Notes under the pieces: model-generated | What the model was told of the DNA's origin: nothing | What the model saw: the letters and a program-made list of their open reading frames with translations, nothing else | Databases searched by the model: none | Made by a program: the position numbers and the translations under genes | Part shown: piece after piece, positions 36,059 to 43,528 of the stretch | Position numbering within the stretch: position 1 is the first letter of the stretch | How the letters are laid out: every line of letters starts with the position of its first letter | Assembly (NCBI GenBank): GCA_016218965.1 | Contig: JACRCP010000372.1 | Span: 1-46,173, forward strand | Length of the DNA stretch: 46,173 nucleotides | Direction: 5' to 3' | From: Deltaproteobacteria bacterium | GTDB lineage: Bacteria; Myxococcota; SpSt-1050; JACRCP01

Positions 36059-37177
36059 ATGCGCGTCCCGCTGCTAGACCTCGGGCGCCAGTACGCGGGC
36101 ATCAAGCCGGAGATCGATGCCGCGGTCACCCGCGTTGTCGAATCACAGCACTTCGTCCTCGGTCCCGCCGTCGCGCGGTTTGAGGAGGAACTTGCCGCGT
36201 ATTGCGGCGTCGGGTTTGCGGTGGGGGTTTCGAGCGGGACGGATGCCCTGATCGCGTCGCTGATGGCGGTCGGCATAGGGCCCGGTGACGAGGTCATCAC
36301 GACGCCTTTCACGTTCTTTGCGACGGCGGGCGCCATTGCCAGGCTGGGGGCGAAACCTGTGTTCGTCGACATCGACCCGGCGGACTTCAACATCGACGCG
36401 TCTTTCATAGATCGGGCGATCACGCCGCGCACCAAGGCCATCATTCCGGTCCACCTGTTCGGCCAGCTTTGCGACATCGAACCGATCGTTGAACTGACGG
36501 CGAAGCGCGGGATCCCGGTGATTGAGGACGCCGCACAGGCGATTGGAGCTTCGGGCGGAGCGCGGAGGGCGGGAACATCCGGCGTTGCGGGCTGCCTTTC
36601 ATTTTTCCCCTCCAAAAACCTCGGGGCATTCGGTGACGCGGGCGCGGTCCTCACAAACGACGACGGGTTCTTCCGGAAGCTCAAGATCCTCAGGACGCAC
36701 GGGGCCGAGCCGAAGTACTTCCACGGGGTGATCGGCGGCAACTTCAGGCTCGACGCGATCCAGGCTGCCGTGCTCTCGGTCAAGCTTGGGCGCCTCGAAG
36801 CGTGGACAGACGCGCGGCGGCGCAACGCCCAGGCCTACCGGCGCCTCCTCGCGGGCGTCCGCGGGGTTGTCCTTCCGAAGGAGAAACCGGGTTTTCGGCA
36901 CATCTACAACCAGTTCGTCATCCGGTCGGCGCGCCGCGACGAGCTGATGAAGCACCTCAAAGACGCCGGTGTCGGCACCGAGGTCTACTACCCGCTCCCG
37001 CTCCACATGCAGGAGTGCTTCGCGTATCTCGGATATGCGCCCGGCTCGATGCCCGAGGCCGAGAAGGCCGCCCGCGAGGTCCTGGCCCTGCCGATCTACC
37101 CCGAGTTGACGACAGAAGAGATCGAATACGTGGCGGCCGAGATCAAGGTGTGGGCGGACGACGTGGCGCGTGACTGA
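36059..37177 (+). CDS. DegT/DnrJ/EryC1 sugar aminotransferase (WbpE-like)
   Basis: 372 residues, typical length, with GAGGGGA 3 bases before the ATG. PLP-binding features are [13 protein letters not shown] (phosphate binding), [12 protein letters not shown] and the lysine motif [15 protein letters not shown] (Lys186, Schiff base). HLFGQLCD and [14 protein letters not shown] are classic for the 3-amino group of UDP-sugars. With the WbpD- and WbpB-like genes downstream it fits the pathway to UDP-2,3-diacetamido-2,3-dideoxy-glucuronic acid: oxidation at C3, transamination by this enzyme, then N-acetylation. The substrate is inferred from that context. Confidence 0.9.
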   Translation: MRVPLLDLGRQYAGIKPEIDAAVTRVVESQHFVLGPAVARFEEELAAYCGVGFAVGVSSGTDALIASLMAVGIGPGDEVITTPFTFFATAGAIARLGAKPVFVDIDPADFNIDASFIDRAITPRTKAIIPVHLFGQLCDIEPIVELTAKRGIPVIEDAAQAIGASGGARRAGTSGVAGCLSFFPSKNLGAFGDAGAVLTNDDGFFRKLKILRTHGAEPKYFHGVIGGNFRLDAIQAAVLSVKLGRLEAWTDARRRNAQAYRRLLAGVRGVVLPKEKPGFRHIYNQFVIRSARRDELMKHLKDAGVGTEVYYPLPLHMQECFAYLGYAPGSMPEAEKAAREVLALPIYPELTTEEIEYVAAEIKVWADDVARD

Positions 37178-37180
37178 GAT

Positions 37181-37209
37181 TTGCGATCGCGTTGGTTCTG
37201 TAATATACT
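37181..37209 (+). promoter_or_regulatory. Putative promoter of the second polysaccharide transcript
   Basis: TTGCGA (37181-37186), exactly 17 bp, then TATACT (37204-37209): the best sigma-70-like pair in the window. It lies just after the aminotransferase stop and about 138 bp before the NusG-like gene. The long leader carries the heptamer run. Confidence 0.5.
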
Positions 37210-37299
37210 TGTCCCGGTTTTGGACGTAACGGCCCGCGGTTGTTGGACAATTTCGGATAGTTCGCGGAACTTGACGGGGACGGAGTGTCCCTGTGAGTG

Positions 37300-37390
37300 G
37301 TTTTGAGTTTTCAGTTTGCGACCTCTGACCTCTGACCTCCGCTCTCATGCCCGATCCCTCATCCCTCAACCCTCAACTCCCAACTGATTC
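37300..37390. repeat. Long heptamer run crossing a start codon, 13 units
   Basis: Unbroken 7-bp register through changing families: GTTTTGA, GTTTTCA and GTTTGCG; then ACCTCTG twice and ACCTCCG; then CTCTCAT, GCCCGAT, CCCTCAT; CCCTCAA twice; CTCCCAA and CTGATTC. The ATG of the NusG-like gene (37347-37349) lies inside, so the second half of the run is translated. Confidence 0.8.
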
Positions 37391-37883
37391 CCTTCCCTCG
37401 GTCGACGAATGGGCCGTGGCATGGACCAAGGCCCGCGCCGAAAAGGCGCTTGTGGATTACCTCGACGGGTTTCGGGTAAGGTCCTACCTGCCGCTCGTGC
37501 GCAAGCGGCGGGCGTACGGGAGGCACATCCGCGAGTCCGAGCTTCCGCTGTTCCCGGGGTACGTTTTTTTCGACCGGGACGCGATCGGACGCCGGCAGGT
37601 CATCGAGTCCAAGAAGGTCGCGAAGGTGCTCTACACGGACGACCCGGCGGGGCTCAAAAGCGAAGTCTTGAACCTGTCGCGCGCCGTCGCGCGCCAGCCC
37701 CTTTTCCACAACGTTCCGTTCGATATCGAGGGAACGCCCGTGCGCGTGTTCAAAGGCCCGTTCAAGGACCTCTACGGCGTGCTCGTCAAGCGAAGGAACA
37801 GGACGACGCTGGTCATCAAGGTGACGCTTTTGTGCCGCGCGGTCGAGATGGAAATAGACGAGGCCTACGTTGAGAGGGCGTAA
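37347..37883 (+). CDS. NusG-family antiterminator (RfaH/UpxY-like)
   Basis: 178 residues. The NGN domain begins at EWAVAWTKARAEKALVDYL (about 21) with the hallmark ESELPLFPGYVFFD. A KOW-type C-terminal domain starts near VRVFKGPFKDLYGVLVKR (about 128). Specialised NusG paralogues inside polysaccharide clusters (RfaH, UpxY, LoaP) load on RNA polymerase to carry it through long operons, and this one heads the second transcription unit. ATG 37347 is the only credible start: the next in-frame candidate, GTG at codon 24, would cut off the conserved Trp. Thus about 16 N-terminal residues come from repeat DNA. No ops-like element was found. Confidence 0.88.
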   Translation: MPDPSSLNPQLPTDSLPSVDEWAVAWTKARAEKALVDYLDGFRVRSYLPLVRKRRAYGRHIRESELPLFPGYVFFDRDAIGRRQVIESKKVAKVLYTDDPAGLKSEVLNLSRAVARQPLFHNVPFDIEGTPVRVFKGPFKDLYGVLVKRRNRTTLVIKVTLLCRAVEMEIDEAYVERA

Positions 37884-37924
37884 AAGGCAGGAGGCGGGTG
37901 GTGTGAGGCGAGAGAGGTTGAGCG

Positions 37925-38266
37925 GTGAAGGTTGACTATCCGGCAAATGGGCAGAGGCTCGACGGTGTATTCACGACGCTGCTCATGCGGCTCGAGGGCG
38001 AGTTCCCGTTCGACCGCACGTCGCTCAAGACGCTTCCCGCCGGCAAGAAGCTCACGCTCTGGTTCCGGCACGGCGCCAAACGAGTGTTCCATATCTCGAT
38101 CATCAGAAAAGGCGCGCGCTACGTCATAGAGATGTCCGGGGGCGACCCCGTCAGGGTGCTTCGCGCGGTGCACATCTGCAAGGACCACTTTGACGACTGG
38201 TTCGACGTCACCGCAGACGACATTCGCGCAACAGAGGTCGGAAGTCGGAGGTCGGAAGTCGGATGA
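37925..38266 (+). CDS. Small cytoplasmic protein of unknown family
   Basis: 113 residues from GTG 37925. It looks like a compact beta-rich domain (GQRLDGVFTTLLMRLEGEF, LTLWFRHGAKRVFHISIIRKGARYVIEM, VHICKDHFDDWFDV). PilZ was considered because of size and context, but the RxxxR and DxSxxG motifs are missing. The C-terminal residues EVGSRRSEVG are translated heptamer repeat. The stop overlaps the ATG of the carbamoyltransferase (ATGA), so the two are coupled. Confidence 0.65.
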   Translation: MKVDYPANGQRLDGVFTTLLMRLEGEFPFDRTSLKTLPAGKKLTLWFRHGAKRVFHISIIRKGARYVIEMSGGDPVRVLRAVHICKDHFDDWFDVTADDIRATEVGSRRSEVG

Positions 38267-38268
38267 CG
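38234..38268. repeat. Heptamer run at a gene junction (GAGGTCG/GAAGTCG)
   Basis: GAGGTCG, GAAGTCG, GAGGTCG, GAAGTCG, GATGACG in register. It encodes the end of the upstream protein, and the last unit contains both its TGA and the ATG of the carbamoyltransferase. Confidence 0.8.
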
Positions 38269-40092
38269 TCCGGGACGGTCCACATCCTCGGGATATCGGC
38301 TTTCTATCACGATTCCGCGGCTTGTCTCGTGCGCGATGGGGAGATCGTCGCCGCGGCCCAGGAAGAACGGTTCACCCGCGTCAAGCACGACGCCGGGTTC
38401 CCCAAGAACGCCGTCGACTACGTGCTTCGCGAGGCCGGCGTGCGCGCCTCCGACCTGGCGCTCGTCGCGTTCTATGACAAACCTTTTCTCAAGTTCGACC
38501 GGCTCCTCGAAACGTACCTGACCACCGCGCCGCGCGGGATCATGTCGTTCTGGCAGGCCATGCCGGTCTGGCTCAAACAGAAGCTGTGGCTCCCCGTGAC
38601 AATCCGAAAGGAAACCGGGTACGACGGAGCGATTGTCTTCCCCGAGCACCATCTGAGCCACGCCGCAAGTGCGTTCTTCCCCTCGCCGTTTTCGGAAGCG
38701 GCGATACTCACCATCGACGGGGTGGGCGAATGGGCCACCAACACGACGGGGATTGGCCGCGGGAACCGTGTCGAGCTTTTCGAGGAGGTCGCTTTTCCTC
38801 ACTCGCTGGGCCTCATGTACTCGGCGTTCACGTACTTCACCGGTTTCAAGGTTAACAGCGGCGAATACAAGGTGATGGGGCTTGCGCCTTACGGCGAGCC
38901 GAGGTACGTGGACGCGATCAAGTCCAACCTGATCGACATCCGCGACGACGGCTCGTACCGCATGAACATGGAGTTTTTCGACTACCTGTCGGGGCTGAAG
39001 ATGACGGGAAACGGCTTCGACCGCGCCTTTGGCGGGCCGCCGCGCAAATCCGAATCGCCGCTTACCCGGCGCGAGATGGACCTTGCCCGATCGGTCCAGG
39101 AAATCACCGAAGAGGTGATGCTCAAGCAGGCGTCACACGTGCACAAGCTCACGGGCCTTCCGGACCTCTGCCTCGCCGGGGGCGTGGCGCTCAATTGCGT
39201 CGGGAACGGGCGGGTGCTGCGGGAAGGGCCGTTTGGACGGATCTGGATCCAGCCGGCGGCGGGCGATGCAGGCGGGTCCGTGGGCGCGGCGCTGGCGGGA
39301 TGGCACATTTACCTCGACCGGCCTCGCGCGAGTTGCGAAGGCGACCGGATGGGCGGGGCGTACCTTGGGCCGGCGTTTTCGGACGCCGAGATCCAGACGT
39401 TCCTCAAACGAAGGGGCGTTTCCGCGCGGAAGACGGGTCGTGCGGAGCTCCTCGACCTTGTGACCGATTTGATTGCGCAGGAGAAGGTGGTCGGGTGGTT
39501 CCAAGGGCGGATGGAGTTCGGCCCGCGCGCGCTCGGGAACCGGAGCATCATAGGCGACGCCCGCTCGCCCCGGATGCAGTCGAGGATGAACTTGAAAATC
39601 AAGTTCCGCGAGTCGTTTCGGCCGTTTGCGCCGTCGGTGCTCGCCGAGAAGTGCCCCGAGTGGTTCGATCTGGATTGCGAGAGCCCTTACATGCTCCTGG
39701 TCGCCGGCGTGAAGGAAGGGCGCCGCGTCGCGGTGAACGACGAGCAGAAGAAACTCAAGGGCATTGAGCTTCTGAACTGCGCCAGAAGCGAGATCCCCGC
39801 CGTCACGCACCTGGACTACTCGGCCCGGGTTCAGACCGTCCACCCCGAAACGAACCCGCTCTACCACGACCTGATCAAGCGGTTCGCCGAAAAAACGGGC
39901 TGCCCGGTGATAGTGAACACGAGTTTCAACGTCCGAGGCGAACCCATAGTCTGCACGCCCGAGGACGCGTACCTGTGCTTCATGCGGACAGAGATGGACC
40001 ACCTTGTGCTCGGGAGCTTCATCCTCGACAAAAAGAACATGAAGCCTCTCGAGGGGGACGAGGACTGGAAAAAGAAGTTTGAGCTTGACTGA
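38263..40092 (+). CDS. O-carbamoyltransferase (NodU/CmcH family)
   Basis: 609 residues, usual length. The N-terminal Kae1-like domain starts with ILGISAFYHDSAACLV. The metal-site histidines are in EHHLSHAASAFF (His129, His130, His133), with LTIDGVGEWAT (Asp152) and NSGEYKVMGLAPYGEP. LAGGVALNCVGNG and the C-terminal domain motifs GWFQGRMEFGPRALGNRSI and VNTSFNVRGEPIV follow. It transfers carbamoyl from carbamoyl phosphate, through carbamoyl-adenylate, to a hydroxyl of a sugar. It overlaps the SxtJ-like gene, a common pairing in polysaccharide clusters. Confidence 0.93.
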   Translation: MTSGTVHILGISAFYHDSAACLVRDGEIVAAAQEERFTRVKHDAGFPKNAVDYVLREAGVRASDLALVAFYDKPFLKFDRLLETYLTTAPRGIMSFWQAMPVWLKQKLWLPVTIRKETGYDGAIVFPEHHLSHAASAFFPSPFSEAAILTIDGVGEWATNTTGIGRGNRVELFEEVAFPHSLGLMYSAFTYFTGFKVNSGEYKVMGLAPYGEPRYVDAIKSNLIDIRDDGSYRMNMEFFDYLSGLKMTGNGFDRAFGGPPRKSESPLTRREMDLARSVQEITEEVMLKQASHVHKLTGLPDLCLAGGVALNCVGNGRVLREGPFGRIWIQPAAGDAGGSVGAALAGWHIYLDRPRASCEGDRMGGAYLGPAFSDAEIQTFLKRRGVSARKTGRAELLDLVTDLIAQEKVVGWFQGRMEFGPRALGNRSIIGDARSPRMQSRMNLKIKFRESFRPFAPSVLAEKCPEWFDLDCESPYMLLVAGVKEGRRVAVNDEQKKLKGIELLNCARSEIPAVTHLDYSARVQTVHPETNPLYHDLIKRFAEKTGCPVIVNTSFNVRGEPIVCTPEDAYLCFMRTEMDHLVLGSFILDKKNMKPLEGDEDWKKKFELD

Positions 40093-40477
40093 CCGGGAGC
40101 TTCGGTGGTTCGGGTTCATGATGGGCGCCGCCCTCCTGGCGGCGGGGGCGATTTGCTTCTACAAAGAGGCGTATTTGGCGACAAAAGCGCTTTGGGCGCT
40201 GGCCATTGCGTTCATCGGGGCCGGGGCGGCGTACCCTTCGATCCTGGCGCCCGTGCACAAGTACTGGATGAAGTTCGCGGCGGTCTTGGGCTTCGTCAAT
40301 ACCCGCATCCTGCTCGCCCTGATGTTCTACTTCGCCTTCACGCCCGTTGCGCTCGGCCGGCGCCTCCTGGGCCGCGAGCCGCTGGGTCTGCGGTTCAAAA
40401 AGGGAAAGGCGGACTCGTACTGGATCAAAAAACCGCCGATCGACGACCTCAAGGCGTACTTTGAAAGACAGTCGTGA
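40079..40477 (+). CDS. SxtJ-like small membrane protein
   Basis: 132 residues. The start is TTG, either 40079 or 40085, both inside the carbamoyltransferase gene; no ATG or GTG is available before the conserved part. Three hydrophobic segments (about 10-30, 38-60 and 75-100) are followed by a basic stretch and the ending [20 protein letters not shown]. Proteins of this kind follow carbamoyltransferases in O-antigen and exopolysaccharide clusters; their role is unknown. It overlaps the next gene by one base. Confidence 0.8.
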   Translation: MSLTDRELRWFGFMMGAALLAAGAICFYKEAYLATKALWALAIAFIGAGAAYPSILAPVHKYWMKFAAVLGFVNTRILLALMFYFAFTPVALGRRLLGREPLGLRFKKGKADSYWIKKPPIDDLKAYFERQS

Positions 40478-41169
40478 TGGAGCTGGCTGACTTCTTCGTC
40501 CACCCGACCGCGGTGATCGATGACGGGGCGGTGATCGGCGCGGGGACCAGAGTCTGGCATTTCTGCCACGTGTCGGCGGGCGCGAGGATCGGTGCGCGGT
40601 GCAATTTGGGGCAGAACGTTTTCGTGGGGCCGGGGGTTGTCATCGGGAGCAACGTCAAGATCCAGAACAACGTCTCGGTGTACCCGGGCGTGACGATGGA
40701 AGACGACGTGTTCCTGGGTCCCTCGTGCGTGCTCACCAACGTCACGAACCCCCGCTCGCAGGTCGTGCGGCATGACATCTACGAGAAGACGCTGCTCAGG
40801 CGGGGGTGCACCATAGGCGCCAACGCGACGGTCGTCTGCGGGATCACCATCGGTCGATACGCCTTTGTCGCTGCGGGCGCCGTGGTGGCCAAAGACGCCC
40901 CGGACTACGCGATGATGGTAGGCGTCCCGGCCAGACAGGAAGGCTTCGTGAGCCGCCACGGGCACCGGCTTGATTTCGGCGACGACGGGATGGCCGTCTG
41001 CCCGGAGTCCGGCTTTCGCTACCACCTGACCTCAGACGTTAGAGGCCGGAGGTCAGAGGTCGGAGGTTCTGGCCCTTGCGTGGTTCGTTGCGTTGATCTC
41101 GACGAGGAGTCGCCTCTTCCGGCGACGCTCTTGCGCGGGACGAAAACGTACGACGAGTTCAAAGGATGA
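40477..41169 (+). CDS. UDP-sugar N-acetyltransferase (WbpD/WlbB-like) with repeat insert
   Basis: 230 residues from ATG 40477. Left-handed beta-helix hexapeptide repeats run from about 8 to 155 with [40 protein letters not shown] and [26 protein letters not shown]. These match WbpD/WlbB, which acetylate the 3-amino group of UDP-GlcNAc3NA. The C-terminal tail ([10 protein letters not shown], then [12 protein letters not shown]) is also family-like but is split by about 14-17 residues ([14 protein letters not shown]) encoded by a heptamer run at 41027-41075. The catalytic helix is intact, so the enzyme is probably active. Confidence 0.9.
   Translation: MELADFFVHPTAVIDDGAVIGAGTRVWHFCHVSAGARIGARCNLGQNVFVGPGVVIGSNVKIQNNVSVYPGVTMEDDVFLGPSCVLTNVTNPRSQVVRHDIYEKTLLRRGCTIGANATVVCGITIGRYAFVAAGAVVAKDAPDYAMMVGVPARQEGFVSRHGHRLDFGDDGMAVCPESGFRYHLTSDVRGRRSEVGGSGPCVVRCVDLDEESPLPATLLRGTKTYDEFKG
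41027..41075. repeat. Heptamer run inserted in a coding region
   Basis: TGACCTC, AGACGTT, AGAGGCC, GGAGGTC, AGAGGTC, GGAGGTT and CTGGCCC in one register within the acetyltransferase gene. TGACCTC near the start and its reverse complement GAGGTCA near the end make a partial inverted repeat. Confidence 0.75.
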
Positions 41170-41172
41170 CCG

Positions 41173-42225
41173 GTGATTAAGAAGCAACGTTTCCTGATGG
41201 TCGGGTGTGGCCGCATCTCGAGGAGCCACCTCAAGGCGATGGCCGACAACGCCGACCGGGTCGAGCTCGCCGCCGTGTGCGACGTGGTCGAGGAGCGGGC
41301 GCGGGATGCATCGGAGGCCGCCGGCGGGCTGCCGTGGTTTGCAGAGATCGGCAAAATGCTCGCCGACGTCAAGGCGGATGTGGCGTTGATCGGGACGCCA
41401 TCGGGGATGCACCCCGCGCACGCAATCCAGTGTGCAAAGGCGGGCCTGCACGTCGTGTGCGAAAAGCCAATGTCCATCACGCTCGACGGCGCCGACGCGA
41501 TGATCAAGGCGTGCGACGATGCCGGGGTCAAGCTCTTCGTCATCAAGCAGAACCGCCTCAACCAGACCGTGAAACTCCTCCGAAGGGCGGTGGACAAAGG
41601 GCGGTTCGGGCGGATTTTCTTTGCCGGGGTCAACGTCTTCTGGTCGCGGCCCCAGAGTTACTACGACCAGGCCAAATGGCGCGGGACGTGGGAGCTCGAC
41701 GGCGGGGCGTTCATGAACCAGGCGTCGCACTACATCGATCTTCTGCACTGGCTCGTGGGCGAGGTCGACAGCGTCTCGGCCGTCACCGCCACCCTCGCCC
41801 GTCGCATAGAGACCGAGGACACCGGCTCGGCGGTCCTGCGGTTCCGCAACGGCGCGGTCGGTACCATCAACGTCACGATGCTCACCTTCCCCAAGAACAT
41901 CGAGGGCTCAATCACAATCCTCGGCGAGAAGGGCACCGTGAAGCTCGGCGGCCCGGCAGTCAACAAGATTGAGGCGTGGGAGTTTGCCGAATACGACGAC
42001 GACGACAAGGAGGTCGAGCAAGCCGACTACAGCCTCCCGCCGGGACCCGCCGCAGTCTACGGCTTTGGCCACACGGGCTACCTCAGAAACGTCCTCGACA
42101 CCCTCGAAAAAAAAGACGACGCCTTAACCGACGGCCGCCACGGCCGCAAGAGCCTTGAGCTGATCCTGGCCATCTACAAGTCCGCGCGGGACAGACAGAC
42201 AGTGTCGTTGCCTCTCAAGCTCTGA
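41173..42225 (+). CDS. UDP-sugar 3-dehydrogenase, Gfo/Idh/MocA family (WbpB-like)
   Basis: 350 residues from GTG 41173, 3 bp after the acetyltransferase stop. The Rossmann NAD site is LMVGCGRISRSHLKA. The active-site motif VVCEKPMS has Glu97-Lys98-Pro99, and GGAFMNQASHYIDLLHW carries the conserved His (about 186). Close to WbpB/WlbA, which oxidise C3 of UDP-GlcNAc-uronic acid before transamination. With the WbpE- and WbpD-like genes here only the C6 dehydrogenase (WbpA) is missing from the window. The stop TGA (42223-42225) lies in a heptamer run. Confidence 0.92.
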   Translation: MIKKQRFLMVGCGRISRSHLKAMADNADRVELAAVCDVVEERARDASEAAGGLPWFAEIGKMLADVKADVALIGTPSGMHPAHAIQCAKAGLHVVCEKPMSITLDGADAMIKACDDAGVKLFVIKQNRLNQTVKLLRRAVDKGRFGRIFFAGVNVFWSRPQSYYDQAKWRGTWELDGGAFMNQASHYIDLLHWLVGEVDSVSAVTATLARRIETEDTGSAVLRFRNGAVGTINVTMLTFPKNIEGSITILGEKGTVKLGGPAVNKIEAWEFAEYDDDDKEVEQADYSLPPGPAAVYGFGHTGYLRNVLDTLEKKDDALTDGRHGRKSLELILAIYKSARDRQTVSLPLKL

Positions 42226-42239
42226 CCTCTGATTTCTGC
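42212..42239. repeat. Heptamer run at the end of the WbpB-like gene
   Basis: CTCTCAA, GCTCTGA, CCTCTGA and TTTCTGC in register. The second unit supplies the stop codon of the dehydrogenase. The run abuts the first copy of the 41-bp palindromic element. Confidence 0.7.
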
Positions 42240-42279
42240 GTATTATGCTCCGCTGCATAATGCCTGACGGCATAATCCC
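42239..42279. repeat. 41-bp three-arm palindromic element, copy A
   Basis: Exact match to copy B at 42883-42923. ATTATGC (42242-42248) can pair with GCATAAT at 42255-42261 or with GCATAAT at 42270-42276. ATGCC/GGCAT with a TGAC loop (42260-42273) gives a further hairpin. Thus two exclusive folds are possible. It ends 3 bases before a GTG codon. Confidence 0.8.
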
Positions 42280-42282
42280 CAA

Positions 42283-42360
42283 GTGAAGCTCTGCGCCCGC
42301 GCTCAAAAACACCGGGTTCGCGAAATCGAAGCCGCCGCGGTCCTCGAAGTGTTGCGATGA
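42283..42360 (+). other. 25-codon open frame after palindromic element A
   Basis: GTG to TGA, encoding 25 residues beginning VKLCARAQ and ending VLEVLR. It sits at the same 3-base distance from the element as the ATPase start from copy B, and its first codons resemble that start (AAxTGAAG). It may be a leader peptide, a gene remnant or chance. No family is recognised. Confidence 0.25.
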
Positions 42361-42361
42361 C

Positions 42362-42382
42362 CAAAAACTCAAAACTCTCGCA
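42362..42382. repeat. Short heptamer run (TCAAAAC family)
   Basis: CAAAAAC, TCAAAAC and TCTCGCA before the DUF2442 gene. Nearly the same string recurs at 42834-42861. Confidence 0.55.
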
Positions 42383-42395
42383 AGGGGGATTTCCG

Positions 42396-42710
42396 ATGAA
42401 GATCAATAGAGCACAGGCGCTGAAGAGGTTCACCGTTGAGATCGAGTTTGATGACGGTCTCATCGCAACCGTGGACTTGTCCAACCTGGCGGGCAAAGGG
42501 GTTTTTGCGGTCTGGGCCGCGCCAGGCGCGTTCGAGGACTGTACCGTGGGTTCCGGGGGCGAGCTGATGTGGCGATGTGGTGTCGACTTGTGCGCAGACG
42601 CACTCTATCTCAAGGCCACCGGGAAGCGGTTGTCCGAAGTCTGCGGACCAGACTCGGAAACGAAAAACAGCGGCGGATGCCTGGCGCATCAAGAGCACGA
42701 ACATGCCTGA
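42396..42710 (+). CDS. DUF2442 domain protein
   Basis: 104 residues from ATG 42396 with AGGGGG 9 bases upstream. The DUF2442 pattern is visible: ALKRFTVEIEFDDGLIATVDLSNLAGKGVFAVW, AFEDCTVGSGGELMWRCGVDLCADALYLKATG. DUF2442 genes usually pair with DUF4160 genes, as here, and the pair is often listed as a presumed toxin-antitoxin-type module without proven activity. The tail after TGKRL (about 20 residues) is unlike the usual ending and may be altered. It overlaps the next gene by 8 bases. Confidence 0.85.
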   Translation: MKINRAQALKRFTVEIEFDDGLIATVDLSNLAGKGVFAVWAAPGAFEDCTVGSGGELMWRCGVDLCADALYLKATGKRLSEVCGPDSETKNSGGCLAHQEHEHA

Positions 42711-42810
42711 GATCTGTCGATTCTACGGGATAGTCGTCAAGATGTTTTGGGATGACCACCAGCCGCCGCATTTCCACGTCGAATACGCCGGGGATTCGGC
42801 GGTCATCGCG

Positions 42811-42861
42811 ATTTCTGATTTCTTGACACGAACCCAAAACTCAAGACTCAGAACTCTCGCC
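42811..42861. repeat. Heptamer run inside the broken DUF4160 gene
   Basis: ATTTCTG and ATTTCTT, then after a short gap CCAAAAC, TCAAGAC, TCAGAAC, TCTCGCC. It replaces the 3' half of the gene. Confidence 0.65.
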
Positions 42862-42882
42862 GGGCCCTCGTCGCTTGACCGA

Positions 42883-42923
42883 CGTATTATGCTCCGCTGC
42901 ATAATGCCTGACGGCATAATCCC
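42883..42923. repeat. 41-bp three-arm palindromic element, copy B
   Basis: Identical over 41 bp to copy A (42239-42279), 644 bp away. It ends 3 bases before the ATG of the ATPase remnant, which has no Shine-Dalgarno of its own. It is preceded, like copy A, by heptamer repeats. Confidence 0.8.
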
Positions 42924-42926
42924 GAA

Positions 42927-43528
42927 ATGAAGTTCCTCGACCGCAAAGACGAGCTTGGGCGGCTCAACAGGCTGGCGGACGAACCCGGGGGCGGGCTGGG
43001 GATCCTCTGGGGCCGGCGCCGGATCGGCAAGACACGCCTGTTGCTCGAGTGGTGCCGCTCGCGCCGCGGGGTCTACTCGGTCGCCGACCAGTCCGCGGCC
43101 GCGGTCCAGAGGCGGTATCTCGCGATGGCGTTCGGTGCCGCGTTTCCGGGCTTTGGCGAGGTCGAGTACCGGGCCGGCAACAGCCGTTCGGTGTCCCCGA
43201 GCGCGAATCGAAGCGCGCGCTGTACGTCATCGACGACCCGTTTACGCGGGCATGGTTTCGAGTGGTGGCGCCAAACCGGGCCTTTTTGGCCTCGGCGGGG
43301 GCCAAGGCAAGGCGCGGCAGATGGACCGACGCGACTCCGCGGCTTTGCGCCGAGGCGTTCGAAGACCTTTGCCGGGCGGCCGTCCCACGGCTGGGCGACG
43401 TTCTTGGCGCCGGCGCACGAGACGGCTCGTTCGGGCCGGCGGGAAGTTTCTGGCAACCCGGCGCACCCGAATGGGACGTTGTCGCCTTGTCCGAAGACAA
43501 GAGCGTACCTCCGACCTCTGACTCCTGA
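42927..43528 (+). pseudogene. DUF234-type ATPase gene with central deletion
   Basis: The N-terminal part (frame of 42927) reads MKFLDRKDELGRLNRL and the P-loop WGRRRIGKTRLLLEWC, typical of archaeal-type/DUF234 AAA ATPases, up to about 43,165. The C-terminal part (another frame, from about 43,175 to TGA 43526-43528) reads SKRALYVIDDPFTRAWFRVV, FEDLCRAAV and EWDVVALSED, the DUF234 end with nuclease-like EhDVV motif. A full protein has about 450 residues; here about 200 central residues, including Walker B, are missing and the frame has shifted. The final stop lies in a heptamer unit. Non-functional remnant. Confidence 0.75.

Larger units (their letters stand above)
42703..42930 (+). pseudogene. 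DUF4160 gene with 3' end replaced by repeats
   Basis: Starts MPEICRFYGIVVKMFWDDHQPPHFHVEYAGDSAVIAIS, the clear N-terminal half of DUF4160. At about residue 37 similarity stops. The remaining frame reads heptamer repeats (TQNSRLRTL) and then the whole 41-bp element (RIMLRCIMPDGIIPK), ending TGA 42928-42930. A complete DUF4160 protein is about 80-90 residues with a helical C-terminus that is missing here. Probably non-functional. Confidence 0.75.

Noticed and set aside
37925..38266. PilZ domain call for the 113-residue protein
   Set aside because: Size and context fit, but RxxxR and DxSxxG are not present.
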